Source: Heterobasidion occidentale
Lineage: Eukaryota; Basidiomycota; Agaricomycetes; Russulales; Bondarzewiaceae
DNA: 64,000 nt
Assembly (NCBI GenBank): GCA_039111635.1
Contig: JBCAQO010000030.1
Location: 1-64,000, forward strand
Direction: 5' to 3'
Part shown: positions 1-11,481 of the stretch, one piece after another
How the letters are laid out: the number at the start of each line of letters is the position of its first letter
How positions within the stretch are numbered: the first letter of the stretch is position 1
Position numbers and translations under genes: made by a program
Notes under the pieces: model-generated
The model's input: only the letters and a program-made list of their open reading frames with translations
Databases searched by the model: none
What the model was told of the DNA's origin: nothing

Positions 1-996
1 TTTGTTCCCTTTCGTCGACACTTTGTTCCTCCTGAGTGGAAGTCGAACCGCAGGATGCCGCGTCCGTATGTGACGCATCAAAGCATCTTTTCGATTGGAG
101 TCATGGCAACAATGAGCGCATCGATATAGCACGTTACCGTGCAGCGACTCATTGTGCCGATCCCTGTCTCCCTTCTTTCCGAATCCCTTCTTACACGGAT
201 CGCAGTTCCATTTGGTGCTCTGATATGGCGTTCGGTCGGATCGCTGACATCCGGCTTCGAGACGGTGACGCTTGGGCCGAAGACGCTGAGATGGGGACGA
301 CTCTGCTGACGACACTGTAACAATATCGAATGGCTGTTCGTCTTCGGAGAAGTCCCCGAAGATGGACGTGTTTGATGTTAGCTGTGTTGAGAGGGCGTCC
401 TCTTCACTAGCCGCGTAGGCTTCAGGCATTCCTCCGATATCTATCGGAGGCCATGTAACCTGTTTTGGGAGATATGTGCCCAACTCGCTCGATATCAGCG
501 ACGAATCATCGTCGGAGACATCGCTTAGTTCGTTGCTGGCGGCCTGAATTGAGATCGGGCCCCACTGTTCAAAGGAGGTGGCATGAGGTGTGTACCAGTG
601 AGCATAAGGTGGCATCGTCGACTGAGCGAGGATGTTGGCGGGTGGCAGCTGTTGAGCCAGGAGAACGTCTGTCTCTCTGATGTGGCCTAGGCGTCAAGCA
701 TATGCGATGAGAACAGCGTATCGAGGCAAATATCCTTGCTTACCATCAAACGACAACGGCTCCGACAAGATCTGTGCCGCAATCATGTCCTCTTCAGCCG
801 CGAGCGGTTGCAAGAGAGATTCGGGGCCATAGGAGTCGAATAGAACCTTCAATTCCTGCTGGTAGCAAGGCGTGCCCCAGGCATGGAGCCCTCTGCACTG
901 CGGGCAGTACGATGCGCCGTAGACAGGTGTGTCAAGCGCAGGACGGTGAGTAGGGGTCATAAAGGTATCTTGGGAAAATGGGAGGTTGAAAGTCAT
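1..996 (-). CDS. C2H2 zinc-finger protein, copy A (3' end outside window)
   Basis: Putative nucleic-acid-binding protein. Exon 1 (996-744) begins MTFNLPFSQDTFM and joins exon 2 (686 to the window edge) across a 57-nt GT-AG intron in phase 1, with a branch-like GCTTGAC near the acceptor. Exon 2 encodes a low-complexity acidic middle and then two C2H2 fingers near positions 200-60: a canonical one (CDPC, 12 residues, H-x4-H) and a second, looser one (CAHC ... RHIRTRH). The downstream neighbour at 2395-3411 is a paralog with the same order of blocks (GTY, NT..F, EQPFD, fingers), so this is a tandem pair. The stop codon lies beyond base 1. The family is not one I can name; a transcription-factor role is inference from the fingers. 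The two other-frame readings here are shadows. Confidence 0.7.
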
Positions 997-2394
997 TGTG
1001 GAGTGGCAGGCGAATGTTGTATATGGTAGTGCTTCTCTATGAGCGCTTATGGATAAGGCAGGAGTAGCGGCGGTTGGATCTGTGGCTCGCTTTGGTCCTC
1101 TCTTTATAGGCAAGCGGAGCGGTTTGTTTGTCCACCGCCACCTTCATGCGTGTGGCATGGAAACGCGTGGTTCACTTCAATCGTGCGCAACTTAAGGGTA
1201 ACATCCCTTGACCGGACGTTTTGCTATTTCTTGCGGTGTGCGTGACCTCCCATAACATCACTTTGGGATCAATTACTGATGAGTCGTATGGATGCGTTTT
1301 CCATCGATATCCAGGAAGTCACACTCCGGACATAGCACAGAAGTGTTCATATAATTCAAGCGTTGTTCAGTCTATCAATCTCCTCAGATCTTTGTTTAGA
1401 ATGTTGAGTTTGGTCGACATTGTGCCCGTTGATCACCATGATACATCATTCGACAAGAGCTCTGCCGTATCGCGGGAGCTTTATCGAGAGCAGAAAGCTT
1501 CAAATGTTGCATATAATCTGGGCCTGATTTCCGAGAGGTGCGTGGCTAGACACGTCCTTGCTATCCCAAGCTCACCTCGACATAGGTCCTTGTTGAGATA
1601 ATTCTTTCTCTGATACGATTCCAAACTTGTGCTTCGTTTCAAGACGCACTGTGCGCGCACCTCAACAGGATAGTGAATAGCTCATCAGAACCGGAATTTT
1701 AGGAGCCGGTATGTCAAGGAGACATGCGAACAAGAGACGACCCAGCGAGTCTGCACACTTTAGTCGAATGAGAAAGGTAGAAGCACGCTTCGAGCGTGTT
1801 TATGTTCTCAACCCTTCGTAAGAGCCTAAATCACTGCAGGGGCAGTGGAAACGAGCGTGAGAAATTCTTGAGGACGTGCACGAATTGTGCACGAACTGTC
1901 TTCAACAACTTAGGTCTCCCTAACAAGCCCCCTCTGACCGCGATCTCACAGTATCTGGCCCCTGCAAGCCCACAACATCATCCTTACTCTTGTGCAATCC
2001 ATGACCTTAAAAATGGACGTAAATCCATTACAAAGAGCTCTATCAATCAAAGAGCTCTATCAATGATTCTAGCCACGAATAGAGGCAATCTTAGTGCTCA
2101 TAACATCTTCGTCAAGAAGCGCATAGTGCATGGACATGAAATCGGTAGTACATAAGGCATAGGTATCATTGCATAGTCGCAGCAAGCTACTCAATCGAGC
2201 CAAAACTCTCTAAAACCTCTCCTCTCATAGATCATATCCTCTCTAGCCATGTCCACGACGTCTCTGCGCAGGTTCCCGGAAGAAAGCTGATATTTCGGGA
2301 ATTAGTGCATCAAATCAACCTCGCGAGGTGCCTATCTGCGACTGCATCAACTCAGCAGCCATCGGGAGAGTAGAGGGTCCTGCGGAAGCTGTAC
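997..2394. other. Intergenic stretch between the two C2H2 genes
   Basis: No recognisable gene. Two open frames of 119-126 codons on the plus strand (1221-1601 and 1796-2155) show no domain, no family resemblance and no splice partner. A short direct duplication of about 15 bp (agagctctatcaat) lies near 2036-2066. The upstream region of copy A (997-1200) is expected to hold its promoter; I see no clear TATA element. Confidence 0.5.
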
Positions 2395-3411
2395 CTAGAA
2401 CAGGAATGATGAGAACGATGAGCAATGGTGTGCGATTGATTGTACTGGGAAGATGGGAGAGAGGTGAGTGAGATTGCACATGAACGACAACTTACCCTCA
2501 TTCCATTCACGATTTTGCTTTGCTTCAGTCGCGGCAGAGCTCTGAACGTCTATGAACCCAGCCTTTGCTTGGCCTTCACTGCTCCTATCACTTTTTCTCT
2601 GCGGCGGAGGAACATGAGCCTCAGGATGACGCCTCCGTATGTGACACCGCAACGTATCCTTCCGACCGACTTCGTAGATGGAATCAGGAGGGCAGAAAGA
2701 GCAAGAAAACCTCACTCCTCCATGCAGTGAGTTCATGTGCCGATCCATGTTCCCTCTCTGCCCGAATCCTACCATGCATGTGTCGCAGTTCCACTCGGTG
2801 CTCAGATACGGGGTCCGTCGGAACCGCTGACCGTTGACTCTGAGATTGTTATGCCCAGCGCTGGGGAGCTGATTTGGGAAATGCTCTGTTTCTGACGTCG
2901 TACCAGTGTCGAATGGCTGCTCGCCTGCCAGGAATTCCTCGAAGACAGGCGTGTTTGTGATGAGGTTGGAAATCAGGGTGTTACTCTCATCGAATCTGTA
3001 GGCTCTCCCTTCAAAGTTGGCTGGAGATGACATCCTACCCCTGTTCGCGAAGTACGTGCCGAATTCTTGCAATGGGAATACGCTGTCATCAACGAAGCCA
3101 TCTGCGTCATATGTCCACCCTCTGTCAAAATTTGGGTCTTCAGGTGGGCTATGATGCTCGACAGTGAGTGGGCGAAAGGACTCGCTGAAGGTCTGTTTAG
3201 AAACAGGTCGTGGCAGCGCCTCAAAGGGTTCCGGCAGTGACCGACGATAATAGATTCTGTTGGGGTCTCTGTTCGTGTCTAGTTGTGGATTTCGCGGATT
3301 CCGACATGTGAGTTGCGACTGGATGAAAGGTTAAGATTATAACGTACGCAGTATAGGTTGTGGGGCGGGCAACATTGCAGCTTCATCGAGAAAAATGAAG
3401 TTGAAAGACAT
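2395..3411 (-). CDS. C2H2 zinc-finger protein, copy B
   Basis: Tandem paralog of copy A. It starts at 3411 with MSFNFIFLDEAAM, matching the start of copy A. A long exon reaching below 3310 carries GTYFANRG, an NTPVFEEF block, GEQPFD, and then two C2H2 fingers: CDTC..GFGQRGNMDRH..LH and CSFC ... CHIRRRH. The exon 1/2 junction near 3330-3350 is not resolved: the GTACGT donor would put the next exon out of frame, so a different donor or a frame-disrupting indel is involved. After the fingers, a strong GTAAGT donor at about 2493 suggests a further intron, so the printed stop at 2395 may not be the real one. Copy B lacks the cysteine-rich CPQC block of copy A exon 1. Function beyond nucleic-acid binding is unknown. 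Confidence 0.6.
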
Positions 3412-3989
3412 CTGGGATTTGGATAGATGAAGTAAGGTGGGTATAGATATGAGTGCCAGGGTTGACCCGCTCATTTCTGGCTTCTCTTTATAGGTCTTCT
3501 TTTGAATGTGGCAGCGCTCTCCTACCATTGTGCCACCAGCATGTCATTCTCGCATTATCGGACATTGGTACTTTGCGCCATGCAGTGCGCCAATGCGATG
3601 GCCACTCTTCGTTGGGGCTACGCTTTTCCTTCTTGCTTTGTCCCCCCCGCTTCTTGAGAAGAGTCGATCGATGTTGAATTCCACAAGTGCGTATTCCACC
3701 AGCCACATTTCGGAGCATGTTCGATCACACTGATCATGTTTCCAACAACAGATCGGTCACAACGCATGATGCTGTGTATTTCATGTATCTCAAGCGTCAC
3801 TGTGCCACAGAGACTGCATCCACAAATTCAATCTTGTTCTCGACATTGATTCGAAATAGGTGAGATTTTCAGAGATATCTTCGTTGCTTGGAGCTCATTA
3901 TCGATACGCATTCTCCTAGTCCCCATACGCAGCATCATGAGCGATGTGCGAGCCTCTGATTGCCTCTTCAAGTGCCGTTTCATATTTAA

Positions 3990-4961
3990 TCAGCCATGCC
4001 ACTTCGACATCTCAGCGAGGTATCCGTCAAAGAATCAGTTTCCATACCTGGGTTGTTTCAAGGGTGCGTAATCCACGTATTCGTTATTGTGGGGCAACAG
4101 TTTTCCTCAAATAGGAATCAAGACGCAGACCAAAGACACGCACTTTTCATCTAGGGCATTCGGACAACGTGATTCGAAGGACACAGCCATGGAGGGTCGC
4201 TTGCAGCTTGATTTGCTGCAGTTTGTGCAGCGAGAACACAAGCTTCGCAGTTACACTTTGAACTCAGTCTGTGCTCAGTTCTTAGGCGAGCAGAAGGAGG
4301 GCGTGCACCACTCTGTCATTACGGAACTTCAGAAGGGCACTCCGGAGTTAAGAAGATGTCTGGCTGTTTACTGCTTGAAGGTAGCTTTCCTCTCCAGTTA
4401 GCGCTAGATTTGGCTCTGACATTTCACAAGATGCCTATCTTCCTCAACGCCTTCTGGACAGACTGATGTGCTTTGTTAATTACACAGAGATGGCCCGTGT
4501 GACTAGCGTGCCGTTCAATTATCTACTTTTCCGAGGACAGTCTATCGAGGTCCTTCCTCAGCTCTTCCGAAAAACAAATGACGAAGGATATATCGTTCCC
4601 GCTCTTAAGGGCGAAGGTGGGTCAGAAGGATTGTGGATATTTCTGTGTATTCATTGGAACTTACAGGAACCGATGAACAATACGAGGGTGCTACTGTTAT
4701 TGAGCCCAAGGAGGGTTACTATGATGTTCCCATCGCGACGTTGGATTTCAGCTCTCTGTATCCGTCCATCATGATGGCCCGTAATTTATATACAACTTTT
4801 CTGGATAAGGGGACAATCGATTAACTCGATCTCAAAAAAAACGTTGACTACATTCAAACCCCCAATAACGGTAGGCCAAGTTCGCCATGACCTTTGCTTG
4901 AATCGGACTGATCCACTCCTTCGCAGATTTCTTTGTCACGTCTTCAAGACGCAAGGGCCTG
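3990..4961 (+). pseudogene. DNA polymerase delta catalytic subunit fragment (POL3-like), decayed
   Basis: Fragment of a B-family replicative polymerase gene that keeps intron remnants. Recognisable blocks in order are: a degenerate FPYLG segment near 4050; [19 protein letters not shown] (about 4108-4185); the exonuclease-domain part [19 protein letters not shown] (4240-4300); MCFVNYTEMARV (4466-4501); PALKGEG (4590-4615); and region [14 protein letters not shown] (4745-4780), which carries the metal-binding Asp of the polymerase site. Introns sit where the intact gene has them (about 4380-4440, 4616-4668, 4865-4926). Disablements: a TAA at 4822-4824 in place of an Arg codon after KGTID, a lost residue after MMARN, and a first-intron junction that no longer splices in frame. 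The homology stops abruptly after FFVTSSRRKGL at 4961. The exonuclease and polymerase cores are both incomplete, so this is a relic and not the functional gene. Confidence 0.85.
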
Positions 4962-5050
4962 TCGAACAGCAGATTGCAGGTAAGCCGCGCCCAGTCGTCT
5001 CCAAAGCGCTTGTTCAACGGATCTTCGCCCATCGCGCGGAATATCCACAA
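4961..5050 (-). pseudogene. HAM1-like (DUF4449) gene fragment
   Basis: A short minus-strand reading, FRAMGEDPLNKRFGDDWARL followed by TCNLLFD, resembles the conserved block of fungal HAM1-like/DUF4449 proteins (EDPLN-x-R-x-GEDW-x-RLT). The match begins exactly where the plus-strand POL3 fragment ends, so two unrelated gene pieces are joined in opposite orientations. It has no start and no partner exons nearby. I recognise the family from memory of its motif, so the assignment is moderate. Confidence 0.45.
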
Positions 5051-6694
5051 AAGGTTTCAACGTATTCGCATGATTACCTGGCTCAAGGCTATGCTCGACT
5101 GCATGACTTTTATTACGGAACGGTAGGAGAGAGAAAGTCCGCATGCTTACTAGTCTAATTGGATGAGGTGTTTTCGTATTTATTATGGAAGAACCTCGTT
5201 CTCAAGCCGTGCAGACTTAAAGGGTTTTTGTAGGTATACTTCTGAGTAAAATGCCTCTATAAATGCCTCTATAATCTCGTCGTCAATGCGCTCCCTATCT
5301 GAATGGTTGGGAAATGGTGCGATACAGAGCAAACGCGGTGGGGTGAAGTGGGTATTGAGGTAGACATGTCTCGACGCTGAATCCACGCAGAGCGCAAGAG
5401 AGTAGAGCTGTACGCGACCAGTGCGCAACCTCAGTCGGAGTTCAGGCCTTCAGGCCTCAGGGCGTTGGCTAATGCCGTTTCCCGTTTGGGTCATGAAAAT
5501 GTCCTGAACGCCTTTCGACCTTCAACGAAAACCTGCACAGTGATTCACCACAAAATCAATACAACATTTTCGCATTCATTTTTCTTGAAGAGATATCTCA
5601 GGCAGTGTCAATGTAGTGCCATCCTCGGATGCACCATCACATCAACCCAAAGATAGACAGCGCGGCCATACTCTCGTGTTGCGCCGTGATTTAGGTGGCA
5701 AGTGCAGTCCAACTTGACGAATGATACATGTTCAGAGGCGTCTACGTGCAGATTGCAAACGCCAGGCGTACTAATAACTTGTAGGTCTTCGCCGTCATCG
5801 TGCTTGACATCGACATCATGGTGCTGACCGGCTCAATGACATCTTTTGTTCAGTGATGCCATCGTATGCTGGAGGATATAGATTGAATGGAAGCATAACG
5901 TGAGATTTGTGTTTCTGATTGAGCCTTATTATAAATTTTGGTGCGAATCCTCTTTTCTCTGATCACCATTAACTCTACTGATTAGGTGACAGGTTCTCAT
6001 TGGAAGAGAAAACATAGAGTTACATGATGGGAGGTTGTGCATGAAATGATACAGTGAAATGGCCCCGTGCGTAGAGCTTTCTCGCGACTCCGCTCCTACC
6101 GATGAGAGACTTGATGTCCAGATCTCCTCCTCTATCAAAGGGCACAAATGTGCCAGAACGACGTTGTTTTCTCAAACGGTGACACAGCCTTTCTCCGTGC
6201 TATATCCTATCACTCATCTGTTTCAAATCATCGCGCTTGCGGTGCAAACATGTCTTTTGAATCTACACGGGCTTCGCCGTTCTATCAACGTCTATTTGTG
6301 TCAGAGTGTTGATCAAACAGCAGGTAACCTAATTGTGCTATCTCATTCCTTAAGAATTCGAATCAGATGCACACGGTAGCTTGCTCATGGCACCTCCTCG
6401 TGTGCTCCTAGGGATCTGGCAACAGTATTGACCTATACAATTCAAGGCGGTTCTCTACCTTCTCACAAGAGAAAAGCTTGATGATGAGCATTTACAGCAT
6501 CGATTTTCGGGGGGCACCAAATTCTATCTATATCTCGACGAAGCGCTTCATATGACATCGTGAGTACCTAGTTCATCGTTTCTGTTCATCAATCATCGCA
6601 TGTCATCAGCGACCACATACTCCATATATAACATTGCAGGACTGCGATGCGCATACACTCCCATCTGCGCAAGCTGCCCATCCTCAGATACACA
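5051..6694. other. Intergenic stretch without a supported gene
   Basis: Open frames of 60-106 codons only. An 81-codon minus-strand frame at 5183-5428 has a protein-like tail (IDDEIIEAFIEAFYSEVYLQ) but no start context, partner exon or family that I recognise; it may be another gene scrap like its neighbours. The last 100 bases are the likely promoter side of the multi-TM gene at 6695. Confidence 0.4.
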
Positions 6695-8053
6695 ATGGAA
6701 GCCAACTACACTATCCAAGATATGCGTAATAATCGGTTAGCTCTAATGAGTCTTGGATTTGAGACTGGTTTCTACGGTGTGTAGGCTCATTGTTAAGCCC
6801 AAAAGGTTTACTCAAGGAACAACTATCTATAGGTATCTCAGTCGTATCCTTTTCAGTTTCAACGTATTTTCTTGCGTGAGTCAGCCTAGCATCATAGGCC
6901 AAATACTGATGTTTGACTTTGAAAAAGTCACAAGGGGCTCAAAACGAAGCCAATTCTGATCATGTTCATTGCAACGTTAATTATGTTTGCAAGTTCAACC
7001 TGCCATGTAGTCCTGGAATGGAAAAACTACATAATCTTGCATCCGGATTATCATTGCCCTATCGGCACGCAGTTCGGACCTCCTGAAGGCATCAACGCGC
7101 AATCTACGAGAATAGAAAACGCAAACAAATATTTGTCCATGATCAATGTAAGTCCTTCAAAGATCACGATTCTTTACGATGACGTTTTTTGTCGCAGTAC
7201 CTATTTAGCGATGTAATCGTGATATGGAGGGTGTGGGTTATGTCGGAGCACAACATGAAGATAGTGTCCTTCCTCGCGCTACTTTCTCTAGGATGTGCTG
7301 GTACGCATCCTCGTGTGTTTTCGACGTTGCCACCTGACGTGCATATTAGTGGCCTCTCTCATAAGCATCAACGATCTGTCCAGACTATATGTCTTTTTGA
7401 TCGTCGCCTATTCCACAACGTTGGCAACGAATCTGATTTCTACTATATTCATGGCCGTCAAATCCTGGTCAGTCTCCGCTGTATTTCCTAGCTCAATTCA
7501 TCATTTATGGACCATAGGCAGCATCGTCGGCTCATAAAGACATATCTTGGTGATGTGTGTACGAAATCGCAGACCGGATCTATCCTCGCCCTCTTGATAG
7601 AATCCGGTTCCATTTATTGTCTCATGTGGGTGAGCAACACAATAGTTCTACATATATATATACATGTCATTCAAGGATGTGCGATAGATCAGTTTCTTTG
7701 TAGTCGCAGTTTGGTCTGGGTTTTGGGAAAACTACACAGGCAATATCTTAGTTTTAGGAGGCATGGTTCAGATCTCTGTGCGTCACATACATATGTTCTT
7801 TTATCAACGCTTATCCCACAGTGACAAGGGGAGCTACCCAACTGCGGTCATCGCCCTGGCAGCATTCCAAAAGACGGCCTGGGACATGAGCATTGGGAGG
7901 GCATCTCGGAATGCCCCTGCGAGGCATCCTGCTCTAGGAGACCCTCGCTCGGCCTCTTCGACGATACAAATTGGATATTATCATCACACCTCAGCGCTCG
8001 ATGGTCGCCTGAAAGAGGATTCTGCACCTGCAGATTTGGCAGAGAACGTTTGA
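6695..8053 (+). CDS. Multi-pass membrane protein, Agaricomycete family, member 1
   Basis: Predicted integral membrane protein of a family common in Agaricomycetes as hypothetical proteins with about seven helices. Exon 1 (6695-6776) ends ...LGFETGFYG. Later exons give GISVVSFSVSTYFLA (6833-6875), an exon with PILIMFIATLIMFASSTCH (ending about 7147), YLFSDVIVIWRVWVMSEHN (from about 7198), a helix ending in STTLATNLISTIFMAVKSW, then HRRLIKTYLG..ALLIESGSIYCLMW, ISFFVVAVW, and the C-terminal YPTAVIALAAFQKTAWDMS, with a stop at 8053. About nine exons are joined by short GT-AG introns. The D-x-I-V-I-W-R-x-W-V block is the family signature. The paralog at 11482-12832 has the same exon order; two more lie on the minus strand at 51-55 kb. 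Substrate or signal is unknown. Confidence 0.75.
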
Positions 8054-11000
8054 GTCCATGTGAGTACTCCTTTCCGGACTCGACATCTTTTCCCAGATCC
8101 AAACACTGCATCACCAGGTGCTCGTTTTTTCGACGTCTCGCGGTGCTATTGCGAAATCCATCAGTCTGTGAGGGATTTGATGACGGGATCAGACGAGTGC
8201 AGAGCATGCAGGTAGCTTACACGTGCTTCGATATGCAGGAACCAAGAAATTTAGGCTCTATCGAAGCCATACGGTGCCCTGGCCACTTCTGTGTGCAACA
8301 ATACGCACTCTCCTGCGCGGTCTTTTCTCGTTTCATCCGCGCAGCACCTATTTCGGTGCGCAGGATGGCTTCCTGAGTTCTGCAAATCGCAGCATGACCC
8401 TTGCGCTCAACTCATGACTGCGTCAGGCCTCACGATAGCAAAAGTAACGCGAAGCCAAGCAGGGTAGAGGGCGTCCATCTGATCAGCTTCGCCTCAAATG
8501 GACTCAAAGTCTCTATATCGCAGGTGGAAGACGACATACATAGCTGGAATCTATCTGCAAGCTGCGGAGAACCAGACTGCTGTGTCTGACTTTGTCCCAT
8601 GACTTGACCTTTTTTTGCGCACGCAGAAATGCGCAGATCGCGCAGGAGCTTGGAATGCTTATAAACGCTCTGTTTGCATCCAGTGCGTCCTCACCTTACT
8701 TTCAACCTCCATCTTCACCATGTATCTATCAATTCATTCTTACCTTCATCATTTGCCAGATAGATGACAATGATGTTCTTTCCTAGGCCTGTCAGGCATG
8801 AATTGTGCGCGGACGACCCGGCCTACGTTATGAGATCTGGTTTTGTGCACATACTGGTTTTGTGCACCTACTAGGTAGGTCTTAGCTTCCTTCAAATTCT
8901 CCCGCATTTCTTGTTTCTTAATCAGCTTAACATCTCATTTTCTCCACCGTGCAGCAGTGTTTATTCCCAAGGCCTACATAAAGTTGTCACTCTAGTTTCT
9001 CCGTCTTTCATATATATTGGCGTCGCTTAATTCATCTATTTTCTAGGATTTCTTTATGGCTTTGGGGTGGTCAAGGACAGCACGCACTGCCGTGCCTGGA
9101 GCACCTTTTACAGTAATGTAGGCTTGGGACTTCATGCAATCAAACGCTGCAGTGTGATACCTGACGTGTGTGCGCCATTCATCCCGGCAGTCTACAGTGT
9201 CCGATCTTTGTTGGAGAACACTGACACTCAATGATCAAATATAGAACAGTTTCATTATGCTGGCGATGTTTAAAGGCTAGCAAATTGCTGGTATATCTGC
9301 GGAACGTCGAATCCGTTTGCGCATTCTAATTATAGTGTTTCTACCTTTTGTCTCGTCTCAGGATTGTCCTCATGTGAACAATTGTTCATTTCATGTATAG
9401 AGTCGACTATCAAGCTCATCATGTTGATATGCTCTTAGCGACGGACATATATGTACGTTATCAACGCAGACTTGGCTTTGTTGCCCCCCAGAACTTTGGC
9501 GGAGGCCACGCAGCACAGTTGTCCGACATGCTGATGGATGAATGCAAGCGATATGTTGCCTAGGGTGGCTAGGCAAGCAATCTTGAACGCCTTCATGACG
9601 CTCCGATGACTGGCAGTCAAGAGAACCAAAAATATGGCCAGAGACGACGCAGAGCGATGAACAGAATTTTCCGATGTAAGCTGAGAAAAGGTACTTTGTC
9701 ATGTGGCGCGTTCCTAGAGCATCCGCAGAGCTAGGATAATGACATTCAATGGTCATTGGTGCCATTGCAGGCAAGACAAGACAAGTTGAAAGAAGACAGA
9801 CCACATTGTTGCCCTCTTCAAGTGACATGCGGAAGCCGAGTTTTGAAACCGACCTCTAGTCCGACAAAGAAGAAATCGTATTCTTAAAGTCGTGGAGGTC
9901 TACCATGTATGCAACATACCACAAAATTGTCTGAACTATGCCAGGAGCTGAGCAGACGCGTGCATGCGTGTTTAGTGATAAAGCCCGAAGCATAGCAAGC
10001 GACTAGAAGCCAGCGTGCGCAAGAGAAGATGATCTATTCATGTAAGCGTACCAGTCGAGTCGAGAGTCCTGTGCCATTCACTGAAGATATTGAGCAGAAA
10101 GAAGAGGCGACATAGAACAGAATGTAGAGAAGAAGCGACGGAAGCAAAGAGGAAAACGGACAGAACGACCTAGAATGACATACTGCAGATTCCCGGACCC
10201 TTCTATGTGACTTTCTCGCCAAATTTCGGGTGGGAGGATTGAATGAGTGATGAGTGCTTTCATCTAGATGTCTGAGATGGAAAACGGAGGGGCGATGAGG
10301 TGGGAGATACAATGGTACGAAGACACAAGACTCACTTCAGCGTAGATCTCAGCCGCCCACCTGCTACCCTTGGACCTCTTACTAGCATCATCCTCGAGCG
10401 CTGAGCTTTGCCAGTTCTTTGCCTTGAATACCGCAGATGAGCCGGCGCGAACGCGATGACCGCTCGCTTGTTCCGGAGGGTGGTGACACTGTAGTGACGT
10501 TCGGCCGATAAACGGCACTGTGATCCCAATTTCCCACGGCACACTTGAGCACGTCGAGTGCAAGTCGCTTTGTCGCACTTGCCTCTTCATCCAATACAGA
10601 CTTGAGGCCTTGAGGCTCGATTCTAGTGCGCGATGTATAGCCAAAATTGAATATTGTGATCATCCTTCTCACCTCTCGACTTGTCGACTCTGTTTTTCGC
10701 TTATTTTGTCTTCCGTAGGTGTGCTTCTCTAACAGTCTCAACCTCTTTTGTATGATATCAGTATGATATCTCTCTTCCTCAAGATATATAATTGCATCCT
10801 ATCGTCGAATCAAACTCGCTTAAGAACACATTGGATGGCTCCTTTGCGTGGAATGTCGAGAAACTGCGCAGGCCAAGGGTGAGTTGTCGTGCAATTCGGG
10901 AACACATTTTTTCAGTAATGCTGATAAGACCCATCTGTCAATATTTTTTCCAGCTACTGCTGCTGTCTCGCAAATCCATACGCACGCGAAGTCCCATCAG

Positions 11001-11481
11001 CACGTCTGCTTTCCTAGTCTTTGTCTTTCCCACAAACCTCGGCAATGGAATCGAATTCAGCACAAAGTTAGTAGCGCGCGCTGGTGATAATCAGATAATG
11101 CAGAGCATTGACCGCCTCCTGGGCGCTCCCGTTCTGATCAGAAAGGAAATGCACGGTAAATTTACAAAGATTCAGCATTTTGTTGTGCTGAAGAGAGCGA
11201 CGGCAAATTTAGCGATAACGATGAGCGCCATCACGGTTGATAGATCGATTCTGACTTCGGCCAGAAGAGCACAGTCCATGTGCATATACGAGCAAAAGGA
11301 CTTCTATGTCCATTGCATCTGTCAACATCATGATCCGATGTGCATTAATTCTGGGTCATCCGTGATAGAACAACGATGCCATTGTCTCTGATGTTGTTCA
11401 ATTGCACCTCATGTATGCACCGCTGCAGGACGTCTACCCACTCTCCTATATTCTGGCTGGCTCATCTCTCTGGAGCCGGTA
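8054..11481. other. 3.4 kb without a confidently recognised gene
   Basis: No domain found. Minus-strand frames at 9391-9828 and 10030-10741 read as partly protein-like: the second gives an acidic/lysine-rich piece with splice-like GTGAGT at about 10335 and could be one small spliced gene. Neither has a family I know. A 199-codon plus-strand frame at 10792-11391 shows no conserved motif and looks like chance. The sequence is AT-rich and varied, with no clear repeat. Confidence 0.4.

Noticed and set aside
9391..9828. 145-codon minus-strand ORF and an overlapping 64-codon frame
   Set aside because: Both frames look partly protein-like, but neither has a recognisable family; kept only as a remark in the intergenic entry.
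10792..11391. 199-codon plus-strand ORF
   Set aside because: No domain, odd composition and no splice signals or paralogs; length alone is not convincing in a fungal intergenic region.
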